A DNA stretch of 64,000 bases from Sphingomonas lycopersici (GCF_026130605.1 NZ_JANFAU010000002.1:667267-731266), one strand, 5' to 3'; shown: positions 12,608 through 20,537, counted from the stretch's first letter. Notes: generated by a model not told the origin, from the letters alone. A program made the numbers and translations.

Positions 12608-12940
12608 CTAACGCCCGTCGGGCCGGCTCGTCACGATCGCGACCCCGCCCTTTTTGATCGAGACGAGATGCTCGACGCCGTCATCGCATTTCGCGCGCCA
12701 CGTCGGGACGCCATTCTCGTCGCCGACGCGGACCGCGTCGATCACGTCCTGACACGACAGCCCCGCATCGCGGATCGCGCGCATGAACACGCCCCATTGC
12801 TGCCCCGGCGGCAGTTTTTCGACGATCGCGCCGGTATCCTGCAGATTGGTGGCCGCAGCGGCGTGGTTATCGGATGCCCCCGAATGGCCCGAACAGGCGC
12901 CAAGCAGCGCGACGAGCGGGAAGACGATTATCGCTTTCAT
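12608..12940 (-). CDS. small putative lipoprotein
   Basis: A 110-residue protein with a signal sequence and lipobox (MKAIIVFPLVALLGAC, Cys16), then a Ser/Ala/His-rich linker and a domain with two cysteines (residues about 62 and 85) that may form a disulphide. This points to a periplasmic lipoprotein; I do not recognise a function. Its 5' end overlaps the 3' end of the upstream glycosyltransferase gene by 74 bases in a different frame, an unusually long same-strand overlap. Confidence 0.7.
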   Translation of the reverse strand: MKAIIVFPLVALLGACSGHSGASDNHAAAATNLQDTGAIVEKLPPGQQWGVFMRAIRDAGLSCQDVIDAVRVGDENGVPTWRAKCDDGVEHLVSIKKGGVAIVTSRPDGR

Positions 12941-14399
12941 CTGTCCTTCTCCGGTGACGTTCCCTGAGCGAATCTAGGAAATCGGGCGCGCAGGCGCAAC
13001 CGAGCAGCAGGAGGAACGGGGTCAGGAATTCGCGATGCCGCTCGCCGAATTCGAACCAGATGTTGAACAGCGCAAGCTGGATCAGACATGCCGCGACGAG
13101 CAATGCCACAGCGCCACGCGGCCGGCGCCACAAGGCAAGCGCCGCCGTACCGATCAACAAGAGGTGCGTCGCCTGCGCCACCGGGAACAAGGATTGCGCA
13201 AGCCGCGGCGACGGGGCGGGACGCATATCGCCGAGCCGCGCGACCTCCGCCTGCGCGATCGCCATCGCGCGGAAGAACTTCTGCAGCGTCAGGCGGACGA
13301 ACCCGGCCGGGTTCTGCTCGATCCAATGCCAGGCCATCGCCGCCAGCGTCCGCGAATAAGCGAGTTCGGGTATCCCGCGCAGCGCGGCGGGTGCGGCGAT
13401 CCAATTGCCCGTCGCATCGGGGTTGTTGCCGATCCACAGGCTTATCCCGCCGGCCGAGGTCAGCGGGATGAAGGTGTGGAACGCCAGCCAGTTGCGTATC
13501 CACCACGGCAGCATCAGCAAGGCCGCGACGATCGCCCCGCCGCTCGCCGCGCGGATCAGCGCCGGCGGGGTCCGCCACATCAGCAGCAGCCCGAGAATCG
13601 CGGACAGCGGCGCGAGCGCGGGCTGGGTCAGCGCGAGCAGCCCGCTCGCCACCCCGATCAGCGCGATCGCGCGGCGATCGGCGCGCACCCGCGCGCGCAG
13701 CCAGGCATGCGCGAGCGCGAGGACGAGCAGCGCGACCAGCCCTTCCTTCTGCGCTAGCGGCGACGACAGGAGCACGCTCGGCCAGATCATATAGAGCCAC
13801 GCCGCCGCACGCCCCGCCCCGGCGTGTCCGGTCCGTTGCCCGAGCCGCGCGACCAGCAGCGCCGCGGCCCCGTCGATCAGCAGGTTGAGCGCGCACAAGG
13901 CGCCGGTCGCGAGCCCGAAGGCACCGTGCCACCCCGCCAGCACGAGCGGATAGAGCGGCGGATAGAGCGCGCGCACCGTCTCGCCGATAAACGGCTCGTG
14001 CACCTGCAGGCCGTGCCCGTGGGACAGGCTATAGGCGAGCAACGGGTAGAATAAGGCGTCGCCGCCCGGAACGCGATCGAGGCACGGGATCGCGACCCCG
14101 ATCCGCAACCCGGCGGTGACGAGCAAGAGCACCAGCCACGTCCGCCCCGCGGGGCGGCGCGCGAACAACGGGATCGCCAGCGCCGCGGCCGCCAGCCATA
14201 ATGCCAGCACCAGCAGCGCGGCTGCGTCGATGCCGCCCCAATGCCGTATCAGCCCGGGCACGGAATAGAGCCCGTAGAGGGTGACGACCGCCATCAGCAC
14301 CGCGATCGCGCGGCCGCCGCCGCCCCCCGCCGCCGTCGCGAACGGCAGCGGCGAGTGGGCGGCAGGCGTCCCGAACGATGCTTTTCCGACGCTGTTCAT
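12867..14399 (-). CDS. polytopic membrane glycosyltransferase-like protein
   Basis: A 510-residue membrane protein with around ten hydrophobic segments and, after the first ones, a periplasmic loop (DRVPGGDALFYPLLAYSLSHG) with the acidic residue and layout expected for GT-C/PMT-type polyprenyl-phosphosugar transferases. Start chosen at MNSVGKASFG; another ATG lies 14 codons upstream. The basic C-terminal tail (RERHRRRTDESDNRL onward) runs 74 bases into the next gene and may be a read-through of a lost stop codon. Substrate unknown. It is not closely similar to the protein at 3671-5092 beyond general layout. Confidence 0.6.
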   Translation of the reverse strand: MNSVGKASFGTPAAHSPLPFATAAGGGGGRAIAVLMAVVTLYGLYSVPGLIRHWGGIDAAALLVLALWLAAAALAIPLFARRPAGRTWLVLLLVTAGLRIGVAIPCLDRVPGGDALFYPLLAYSLSHGHGLQVHEPFIGETVRALYPPLYPLVLAGWHGAFGLATGALCALNLLIDGAAALLVARLGQRTGHAGAGRAAAWLYMIWPSVLLSSPLAQKEGLVALLVLALAHAWLRARVRADRRAIALIGVASGLLALTQPALAPLSAILGLLLMWRTPPALIRAASGGAIVAALLMLPWWIRNWLAFHTFIPLTSAGGISLWIGNNPDATGNWIAAPAALRGIPELAYSRTLAAMAWHWIEQNPAGFVRLTLQKFFRAMAIAQAEVARLGDMRPAPSPRLAQSLFPVAQATHLLLIGTAALALWRRPRGAVALLVAACLIQLALFNIWFEFGERHREFLTPFLLLLGCACAPDFLDSLRERHRRRTDESDNRLPARRAAWRLFGPFGGIR

Positions 14400-14529
14400 G
14401 CTCGACACCGGTAAAACTTTGTAAGCGATCCCTAAGGTCACAAAGGCCGGTCAGCGCAACAACGTGGCGCTGCGGCGGAATCCCGCCTGTGCGGTTATGA
14501 CACAGGTTAGGCCCGGAAATGCTGGGGTT

Positions 14530-14543
14530 TTGATCTGGATCAA
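14530..14543 (+). promoter_or_regulatory. FNR box upstream of the 36-aa ORF and fnr
   Basis: TTGATCTGGATCAA is a perfect match to the FNR/FixK consensus TTGAT-N4-ATCAA. It lies 64 bases before the start of the small membrane ORF and 218 bases before fnr, a position compatible with activation, and implies that Fnr controls its own neighbourhood. Confidence 0.88.
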
Positions 14544-14607
14544 GGCCCGGCGGCATCCTCTCGCCTGATCATCCGGGGACAAGGCAAGATCGCCGCGGGA
14601 GCTCCAA

Positions 14608-14718
14608 ATGTCCTTCACCGAACACTGGTTTCTCTATTTGTCGATCGGCGCCTGCATCGCCTTCTCGCTCGCGGTGGGCTATGTCTCGATCGAAGATAGC
14701 ATACGCCGGGGCGATTGA
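14608..14718 (+). CDS. 36-residue single-pass membrane peptide
   Basis: The ATG follows a GGGAG ribosome site by 6 bases and opens a 36-codon frame: MSFTEHWFLYLSIGACIAFS, then LAVGYVSIEDSIRRGD. Residues 8-26 form one hydrophobic helix and the tail is charged. It is 64 bases downstream of a perfect FNR box and 43 bases upstream of the preferred fnr start, so it probably is expressed when oxygen is low. I recognise no family; small subunits of respiratory oxidases have a similar build, but that is only an analogy. Confidence 0.6.
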   Translation: MSFTEHWFLYLSIGACIAFSLAVGYVSIEDSIRRGD

Positions 14719-14761
14719 TCGCTCCTTCGCGCAGCGGGTTCGACGCAGGGGGTTCGACATT

Positions 14762-15505
14762 GTGCTGAGCAACACGCACATTGCGGTGAATTCGCCCCCG
14801 CCGGCACGCGAGTGTCAGCGCTGTCTCAACTGTGCCGTGCGGAACAAGACGCTGTGCGCCAGCATCAGCGACGAGCGGCTGGCGATCCTCAGCGCGCTCG
14901 GCCGGCGCTGGCGGGTGTCGGCGGGTCAGGTCGTCACCTGGGCGGGGGATGCCAACAGCCATTGCGCCAATGTCATCTCGGGCGCGCTGAAGGTTTCCGC
15001 CTCCACCGCCGACGGGCGCGAACAGATCGTCGGCCTGTTGTTCGCGGGGGATTTCCTCGGGCAATTGTTCGTCAACGAAGCCTCGCTCACCGTCACCGCG
15101 CTGACCGATACCGATCTGTGCGCCTTTCCCCGCGCCGATTTCGAGCGCGCGCTGGCCAGTTATCCGCGAATGGAGCGGCTGCTCCTCGAACGCACGATGG
15201 CCTCGCTGCATGAAGCGCAGGAGCGGATGCTGTCGCTGGGCCGCAAGGATGCGCGCGAACGCGTGGCGGATTTCCTGCTCGATCTCGCGCGGCGGACCGG
15301 CATGTGCGGCGCGGCGGGCGAGATCCGCGTGCTGATCCCGATCAGCCGCGGCGAGATGGCCGGCTTCCTCGGGCTGACGATCGAGACGATCAGCCGGCAG
15401 CTCACCCGGCTCAAGAGCGATCGCGTCATCGATTTCTCGCGCGGCGAGCGCGAATGCGTGATCCTCAATTCGGCGGTGCTCGAAGCGATCGTCAATCCGG
15501 CGTGA
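14762..15505 (+). CDS. fnr: Fnr-type oxygen-sensing transcription regulator
   Basis: A Crp/Fnr-family dimeric activator. From the GTG start the protein has 247 residues, close to E. coli FNR. Four cysteines fit 4Fe-4S ligation: Cys21, Cys24, Cys32 (C-x2-C-x7-C, the FnrL/FnrN spacing) and Cys120 in DTDLCAFP. The recognition helix reads GLTIETISRQLTRL with the E--SR residues that read TTGAT. I choose GTG at 14762 because AGGGGG lies 9 bases before it; an ATG at 14681 would overlap the small ORF by 38 bases. The last 14 bases overlap the convergent hemerythrin-like gene. Confidence 0.92.
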   Translation: MLSNTHIAVNSPPPARECQRCLNCAVRNKTLCASISDERLAILSALGRRWRVSAGQVVTWAGDANSHCANVISGALKVSASTADGREQIVGLLFAGDFLGQLFVNEASLTVTALTDTDLCAFPRADFERALASYPRMERLLLERTMASLHEAQERMLSLGRKDARERVADFLLDLARRTGMCGAAGEIRVLIPISRGEMAGFLGLTIETISRQLTRLKSDRVIDFSRGERECVILNSAVLEAIVNPA

Positions 15506-15959
15506 CATCCGCGCGGCGCGCGGCGGCGAGCCAGCTTTCCTTCAATGCGATCGCGCGCCGGCATCCGTCGAAGAAACAGCGCAGCATATAAGCGAGTTGC
15601 CCCGCCTGCGCATCGGGCAGCGGGCCGAGGCGATCGCGCAATGCCGTCACCAGATCGTCGCCGTGCGCGGCATCGAGCGCATGCATCTCGCGCAGCCCCG
15701 CCAGCGCGGCCGCATCGGGACGTGCCCCCGCCGGCAAGCGCGCGACGACCCGCTCGGCGCGCGCGAAATGGACGGTGGTGATGCCGGTCACCCGCGCGCA
15801 CAACCGGCGGATCGCGGCGGAGGGCGGAAGCGCGGGCAGACCATCCGCCAGCGCCTCCAGATCGCAGCATAAAGCCCGCTGGATGACATGATCGTCTTCG
15901 ATCGTATCCGGCGTCGGCTCGACAAGCGCGAGCTGCGATCGATCGGTAGGTGCGGCCAT
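15492..15959 (-). CDS. hemerythrin-like (HHE) domain protein, tentative
   Basis: A 155-residue soluble, probably all-helical protein. Histidine/glutamate spacing such as HFARAE, EMHALDAAHGDDL and a final helix with KESW resembles small hemerythrin-like di-iron domains, which bind O2, NO or sense iron, but the motif match is by eye and not complete. It is convergent with fnr and has its own FNR-type box 57 bases upstream, which supports a role in low-oxygen or nitric-oxide physiology. Function otherwise unknown. Confidence 0.5.
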   Translation of the reverse strand: MAAPTDRSQLALVEPTPDTIEDDHVIQRALCCDLEALADGLPALPPSAAIRRLCARVTGITTVHFARAERVVARLPAGARPDAAALAGLREMHALDAAHGDDLVTALRDRLGPLPDAQAGQLAYMLRCFFDGCRRAIALKESWLAAARRADVTPD

Positions 15960-16015
15960 CGCTCCTTTTCCCGGCGGCAGACCGGGGCAGCGTGCCGGCG
16001 CCGGTCGCGGGCGCT

Positions 16016-16029
16016 TTGATCATCGTCAA
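16016..16029 (-). promoter_or_regulatory. FNR-type box upstream of the hemerythrin-like gene
   Basis: On the minus strand TTGACGATGATCAA matches TTGAT-N4-ATCAA with one change in the left half-site. It is 57 bases before the start codon at 15959, a good distance for class I/II activation by the neighbouring Fnr. Confidence 0.75.
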
Positions 16030-16112
16030 AGCGCCGCGACGAACGGCACCAAAACCACGCCGGGTTCCGCGAAAGCAGGGACCCCGGGCGGCGAGCGCGC
16101 CCGCAGCGCCCG

Positions 16113-16652
16113 TCAGCTCGGCTGGAACACCCCGCAGGCGATCCGCGCGCCGCTGTTGCCGGAGGGGTCGGTCGCCAGATCGTCGGGATTGGCGTGGATC
16201 ACCAGCGCCGCGCCGTCGGTATCGAGCAGCCCGGCCATCGTCGCGCCGGGAATGACCGCGGCGACGGTTCCGCGTCCGCCCGAATCGATCACCAGATTGG
16301 GCATGTCGCCCTCATGCGGCCCCTGCGGGTTCATCGACCCGTGCTTCTTCATCAGCGGGTTCCAATGCCCGCCCGCCGTCTCGAACCCCGGCGGGTCGCA
16401 GCGTCCGGTGGTGTGGATATGCGCGCCATGCGTTCCCGGCGGCAGCGCCTTGGCGTCGACGGTGACGCGCAGCCCGCCCGCCACTTCGGTCGCGGTGGCG
16501 CGGCCGACGTCGGCGCCACTCGCCGAATGAAGCGCGGCGACGGCGCGCGCGCCGCCCGCGACCGGGGTGCCGGCCGACACGCCGCCGTCGTCGCGGCACG
16601 CCATCAGCGCGAGCGCGCCGGCCCCGATCATCATCACCGTCGTGACACGCAT
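16113..16652 (-). CDS. sodC: Cu/Zn superoxide dismutase, periplasmic lipoprotein form
   Basis: SodC dismutes superoxide in the periplasm. The 179-residue precursor has a signal sequence ending LALMAC (Cys19, probable lipobox). Metal ligands are visible: HIH in GTHGAHIHTTGRC, His in GGHWNP, His in GPHEGDMPNL, Asp in VIDSGG, and the C-terminal ligand histidine in ALVIHANPDDL, followed by the cysteine of GARIACG that forms the conserved disulphide with GRC. Length is typical. No operon partner is apparent. Confidence 0.93.
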   Translation of the reverse strand: MRVTTVMMIGAGALALMACRDDGGVSAGTPVAGGARAVAALHSASGADVGRATATEVAGGLRVTVDAKALPPGTHGAHIHTTGRCDPPGFETAGGHWNPLMKKHGSMNPQGPHEGDMPNLVIDSGGRGTVAAVIPGATMAGLLDTDGAALVIHANPDDLATDPSGNSGARIACGVFQPS

Positions 16653-16718
16653 CTTTCTTCTCCCTTTATCCGCTCGGGCGAACCAATCATCGACTCTGTC
16701 GCGGGTTCCGCGATGCGC

Positions 16719-17597
16719 TCAATCCCGTCCACGGGCAATCAATTGCGCGAGCCGGCGGCAATCGCCGCGCTGCTGCGCGATCGCGACGACCAGCACGACG
16801 TTGAGCACGGTCAGCTCGATCAGGAAGAACCAGATCGACGACCCCGCGATCATGCTGAGGCCGAGCAGGATCGTGCGCGGATTGGCGCCGAGCACCCCCG
16901 GCAACAGCAAGGTGCGCCGCCCCGTCTCGCGCGCCAGCCGCGCGATGCGCTGGCGCTCCGGAGGATCGGGCTCCGCGCTGGCGACCAGCGCATTGACCGG
17001 CTCGGTCGCGCCGGTCAGCGCATGCGATACCGTGAGGTAGAAGCGCGCCAGCGCGCCGCCCACGCCGGTCGATTCAACCGCGCGGTTGTGCTGGATCCAC
17101 GGCACGCCATAGGCCCAATATTGGTAGCTGCGGCGCGAGCTTTCGGCGAACACCGATTGCGCGATGCGCGACACCCCGGCGCCGACCACGATCGGCCACA
17201 CCCACACGCCGAACATCTGCTGCAGCGCATAACCGAGCAGCAGGTAGAGCACGGTATGCCCGCCATAATCGCACAGCCCGTCGACCACCTCGCCGCGCGG
17301 GCTGGCGCGCCCGGTCATCCGCGCGAGATCGCCGTCGGCCCCGTCGACGACATGCCACAGCAGATGCAGCGCAAAGCCGGTCGCGATCGCCCAGGGGGTG
17401 CCGACCAGCGCGTAGAGCACGCCCGTCGCGCAGACCATCGCCGCGCCGAAAATCGACACCATATTCGGCGTCACCGGCGTCGCGGCCAGCGCGCGCGCCA
17501 GCCCGCGCGCCGCCGGGTGATAAACATTATGGTTGAGAAACCCTTGCAGTTCGCGCGGTTTTCCGGTCACGGTTTGCGGCAATTCGATTGTCGCCAA
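16719..17597 (-). CDS. CDP-alcohol phosphatidyltransferase family membrane enzyme
   Basis: An inner-membrane enzyme that moves a phospho-alcohol from a CDP-linked donor to an acceptor. The complete family signature DG-x2-AR-x8-G-x3-D-x3-D is present at residues 88-110 (D88, D106 and D110 are the metal Asps), with several membrane helices around it. I prefer a TTG start at 17597 (292 residues) because AAGGGA precedes it; an ATG at 17660 adds 21 residues and would cover the divergent promoter. It is divergent from the inositol-1-phosphate synthase gene, so the likely substrate is CDP-inositol or inositol phosphate. Confidence 0.82.
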   Translation of the reverse strand: MATIELPQTVTGKPRELQGFLNHNVYHPAARGLARALAATPVTPNMVSIFGAAMVCATGVLYALVGTPWAIATGFALHLLWHVVDGADGDLARMTGRASPRGEVVDGLCDYGGHTVLYLLLGYALQQMFGVWVWPIVVGAGVSRIAQSVFAESSRRSYQYWAYGVPWIQHNRAVESTGVGGALARFYLTVSHALTGATEPVNALVASAEPDPPERQRIARLARETGRRTLLLPGVLGANPRTILLGLSMIAGSSIWFFLIELTVLNVVLVVAIAQQRGDCRRLAQLIARGRD

Positions 17598-17643
17598 TGA
17601 GGGATTCCCTTCGAAACAGCGTATCGCAATAACGTCATTCGCT

Positions 17644-17666
17644 TGACAGACGTGACGCATCTGTCA
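17644..17666. promoter_or_regulatory. dyad in the divergent inositol promoter region
   Basis: TGACAGA - 9 bases - TCTGTCA is a perfect 7-bp dyad between the start codons of the two divergent inositol genes. Its size and position suggest an operator shared by both directions. The binding protein is unknown. Confidence 0.5.
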
Positions 17667-17719
17667 CCACACTGCAATCGAGTTGTCATCCGTCGGTCAC
17701 TCCGACAAGCGGGGGTTGA

Positions 17720-18829
17720 ATGTCATCGATTAAGGTCGCCATCATCGGGGTAGGCAACTGCGCAAGCAGCCTGGTGCAGGGCAAGTATCATTACGCCAAC
17801 AGCAATAAGCCGCACGGCCTGATTCACGAAGACGTGGGTGGCTACAAGGTCGGCGATATCGAATTCGTCGCCGCGTTCGACGTCGATTCGCGTAAGGTCG
17901 GGCTTGATCTCGGCGAGGCGATCTTCGCCAAGCCGAATTGCACCAAGGTGTTCCACGCCGAAGTGCCCAAGACCGGCACGATCGTTCGCATGGGCGCCAA
18001 GCTGGACGGCGTTGCCGGCCATATGCTCACCGTGGCCAACGACCGCGGCTTCGAGGTGGACGACACGCCCGATTCGGATCGCGCGTCGATCGTCAGCACG
18101 CTGAAGGAATCGGGCGCCGAGGTTCTCGTCAACTTCCTGCCGGTCGGCAGCCAGGCGGCGACTGAATTTTACATGGAATGCGCGATCGAGGCGGGCCTCG
18201 CCGTGGTCAATTGCATGCCCGTGTTCATCGCCTCGCAGCCGGAATGGGAAGCGCGCTTCGCCAAGGCCGGGCTGCCGATCATCGGCGACGATGTGAAGGC
18301 GCAGGTCGGCGCGACGATCGTTCACCGCGTCCTCTCGAACCTGTTCAAGAGCCGCGGCGTGACGATCGATCACACCTATCAGCTCAACACCGGCGGCAAC
18401 ACCGATTTCATGAACATGCTCGACCGCAATCGCCTGTCGAGCAAGAAGGAATCGAAAACCGAAGCGGTGCAGGCGGTGCTCGCCGAGCGGCTGGCGGACG
18501 AGAATATCCACGTCGGCCCGTCGGATTATATCCCCTGGCTGCACGACAATAAGCTCTGCTTCCTGCGGCTCGAGGGCAATCTGTTCGGCGACGTACCGAT
18601 GAACCTCGAACTTCGCCTTTCGGTCGAAGACAGCCCGAATTCGGCCGCGGTGGTGGTGGATGCGATCCGCTGCTGCAAGCTCGCGCTCGATCGCGGCATC
18701 GCCGGCGCGCTGACCGGCCCGTCGTCGTTCTTCTGCAAGCATCCGCCGGAACAATATACCGACGATGTCGCCGCGCAGATGACCGACGATTTCATCCACG
18801 GCGACGCCGCGCGGCTCGCCGCCGAGTGA
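17720..18829 (+). CDS. ino1: myo-inositol-1-phosphate synthase
   Basis: This NAD-dependent enzyme isomerises glucose 6-phosphate to myo-inositol 3-phosphate (1L-myo-inositol-1-phosphate). The 369-residue protein is the short prokaryotic type. The NAD-binding start KVAIIGVGNCASSLVQG, the substrate region NTGGNTDFMNMLDRNRLSSKKESKT and the conserved SDYIPWLHDNK are all present. ATG preceded by GGGGG. It overlaps the next gene by four bases (GTGA), so the two proteins are translationally coupled and act in the same pathway. Confidence 0.95.
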   Translation: MSSIKVAIIGVGNCASSLVQGKYHYANSNKPHGLIHEDVGGYKVGDIEFVAAFDVDSRKVGLDLGEAIFAKPNCTKVFHAEVPKTGTIVRMGAKLDGVAGHMLTVANDRGFEVDDTPDSDRASIVSTLKESGAEVLVNFLPVGSQAATEFYMECAIEAGLAVVNCMPVFIASQPEWEARFAKAGLPIIGDDVKAQVGATIVHRVLSNLFKSRGVTIDHTYQLNTGGNTDFMNMLDRNRLSSKKESKTEAVQAVLAERLADENIHVGPSDYIPWLHDNKLCFLRLEGNLFGDVPMNLELRLSVEDSPNSAAVVVDAIRCCKLALDRGIAGALTGPSSFFCKHPPEQYTDDVAAQMTDDFIHGDAARLAAE

Positions 18830-19521
18830 AGGCGCTCATCGTCGCAGCCGGCTATGGCAGCCGGCTGCGGACGGTGTCTCCCTCGAAGCCGCTCACCCTC
18901 GTCGCCGGCACGCCGCTCATCGCGCGCGTGATCGCTGCGGCGCGGGCGGGCGGCGCGAGCGCGTTCACCGTCGTGACCGGGCATGAGGCGGAGGCGGTCG
19001 AGGCGTATCTGGCCGCGCTCGATCCGGCGATCACCTGCGTCCGCACCCCGGATTGGTCGCTCGCCAACGGGCATTCGGTGCTGACCGGCGCGGATGCGCT
19101 CGGCCCCGAACGTCATTTGCTGATGATGGCGGATCATCTGTTCGATCCGGCGCTGGTCGCGCGCACGATCGCCGCGCCGCCGGCGGCGCTGACACTGGCG
19201 ATCGACCGGCGACTCGGCAATCCGCTGGTCGATCTCGACGACGTCACCCGCGTGCGCACGCAGGGCGACGCGATCGTCGCGATCGGCAAGCATCTTCCCG
19301 ATTACGACGCGTTCGACTGCGGGGTGTTCGCGGTCGACGGGCGCTTCCACGACGCGTTGCGTGCGAGCATCGCGGCGGGCGGCGCGGGGTCGATCTCCGC
19401 CGGGGTCGAGGCGCTCGCCGCAACCGGCGGCGCGCGCGTCACCGATATCGGCGACACCTGGTGGCTCGACGTCGACGACCCCAAGGCGCTCGACCAGGCC
19501 GAAGCCGCGCTGGCGGCCTGA
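18826..19521 (+). CDS. nucleotidyltransferase, probable CTP:inositol-1-phosphate cytidylyltransferase
   Basis: A 231-residue single-domain NTP transferase starting (GTG) MKALIVAAGYGSRLRTVSPSKP, the nucleotide loop of the family. Downstream it has NGHSVLTGADAL and MMADHLFDP, which resemble the cytidylyltransferase half (IPCT) of archaeal and Thermotoga bifunctional inositol enzymes, and a C-terminal TWWLDVDDPKALDQA. The four-base overlap with ino1 strongly suggests inositol 1-phosphate as substrate, giving CDP-inositol for the divergent CDP-alcohol transferase. The precise nucleotide and product are inference. Confidence 0.75.
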   Translation: MKALIVAAGYGSRLRTVSPSKPLTLVAGTPLIARVIAAARAGGASAFTVVTGHEAEAVEAYLAALDPAITCVRTPDWSLANGHSVLTGADALGPERHLLMMADHLFDPALVARTIAAPPAALTLAIDRRLGNPLVDLDDVTRVRTQGDAIVAIGKHLPDYDAFDCGVFAVDGRFHDALRASIAAGGAGSISAGVEALAATGGARVTDIGDTWWLDVDDPKALDQAEAALAA

Positions 19522-19534
19522 GCCCTCCGCTCAC

Positions 19535-19562
19535 CTCCCCTCCCTGGTGAAGGGAGGGGAGA
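19535..19562. repeat. palindromic repeat, family E
   Basis: TCCCCTCCCT and AGGGAGGGGA separated by GGTGA. It fills the 49-base gap between two convergent genes and could act as a bidirectional terminator. Confidence 0.75.
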
Positions 19563-19570
19563 AAAGCGCG

Positions 19571-20095
19571 TCAGGCCGCCTCCAGCGCAGCCTCTGCGCG
19601 CTGCTCCGCTTCGGCGTGGAGCTTCCAGAAATCCGCGACGCCCTCGCCCGCGACGCGGCGCTCCAGCGCGTCGAGATGCGCGCCCCAGCCGCCACCGAAG
19701 TTCGCGGCGTCCTCGCGCCCGCGCAGCCCGGTATGTTCCAGCACCAGCCGGGTCTTGTCGGCCGCTTCCGCCGCGAGCGTGATCGTCACCTCCCCCGCCT
19801 CGCCGTTCGACCAGGTGAAGGCGAGCAGGTGCGGCGGCTCGACGCGCAGGATGCGCTCGCTCCACGTCTTTCCGATCGCCTCGGCATAGCGCGCGGGGGT
19901 CGGCACCGCCTCGTCGGACAGATTGTCGTGCGCCATCGTCATCCCGATCGTCCCGCCGGGGCGCAGATCGGTCGGCCCGCCCATGAACCAGCGTGCGCGC
20001 AACTCGGGATCGACCAGATATTGCCACACCCGGTCGAGCGGCGCGGCGAGCAAGCGTTCGAAGCGCAATTCATGCGCGGTGATGCGGTCAGCCAT
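19571..20095 (-). CDS. SRPBCC (AHSA1-like) domain protein
   Basis: A 174-residue soluble protein with the START/AHSA1 fold signature: FERLLAAPLDRVWQYLVDPELRARWF at the N-terminus, then G-rich strands and a C-terminal GGGWGAHLDALERRV helix. Such proteins bind hydrophobic ligands in a deep cavity; ligand unknown. It overlaps the preceding SRPBCC gene by eight bases and is third in an ArsR-SRPBCC-SRPBCC operon, a common arrangement. Confidence 0.82.
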   Translation of the reverse strand: MADRITAHELRFERLLAAPLDRVWQYLVDPELRARWFMGGPTDLRPGGTIGMTMAHDNLSDEAVPTPARYAEAIGKTWSERILRVEPPHLLAFTWSNGEAGEVTITLAAEAADKTRLVLEHTGLRGREDAANFGGGWGAHLDALERRVAGEGVADFWKLHAEAEQRAEAALEAA

Positions 20096-20537
20096 GATCG
20101 TTCTCCAGTGTCTTTCCCAATGTTTCGAGGATCATCGTCCAGCCTTCGCGGGTGCGATCGGCATAATCGGCCCATTCCGGCGCCATCTCGTGCGTCAGCG
20201 TCAGCCGCGTGCCGCCGCGCGGCAGCGGCGCCAGATCGAGCGTGACGCGGGTCCATTGATCGGGCGGCGCGGGATCGGCGCCGAACAGGAACACCAGACG
20301 GCGCGGCCGGTCGATCGCCTCGAAACGCAGCCGGTGCGCGGCGTCGCCGGTCGCGCGGCGCTCGACGATTAGCGCCTCCCCGCCGACCCGCGCGTCGATC
20401 GCGCAGGCCAGCATCTCGCCCCCGGGCGTCGCGAACAGGAAGCGTCGCGCCTGCGCCGGATCGAGCCAGGCGTCGAACACCCGGGTCGGCGGCGCGGCGA
20501 AGTCGCGCGTGATCGTCAGCCGAACCGGCTCGTTCAT
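20088..20537 (-). CDS. SRPBCC (AHSA1-like) domain protein
   Basis: A 149-residue relative of the next gene, start at MNEPVRLTITRDFAAPPTRVFDAWLD; the ATG lies inside the four-base overlap with the ArsR gene. It ends LTLTHEMAPEWADYADRTREGWTMILETL, typical of the AHSA1 C-terminal helix. It probably works with its paralogue under control of the ArsR-type regulator upstream. Confidence 0.82.
   Translation of the reverse strand: MNEPVRLTITRDFAAPPTRVFDAWLDPAQARRFLFATPGGEMLACAIDARVGGEALIVERRATGDAAHRLRFEAIDRPRRLVFLFGADPAPPDQWTRVTLDLAPLPRGGTRLTLTHEMAPEWADYADRTREGWTMILETLGKTLENDHG

Noticed and set aside
14681..14761. ATG at 14681 as the fnr start
   Set aside because: It would overlap the 36-codon frame by 38 bases and add 27 residues before the cysteine region; the GTG at 14762 has a better ribosome site and gives the usual length. 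It remains possible.
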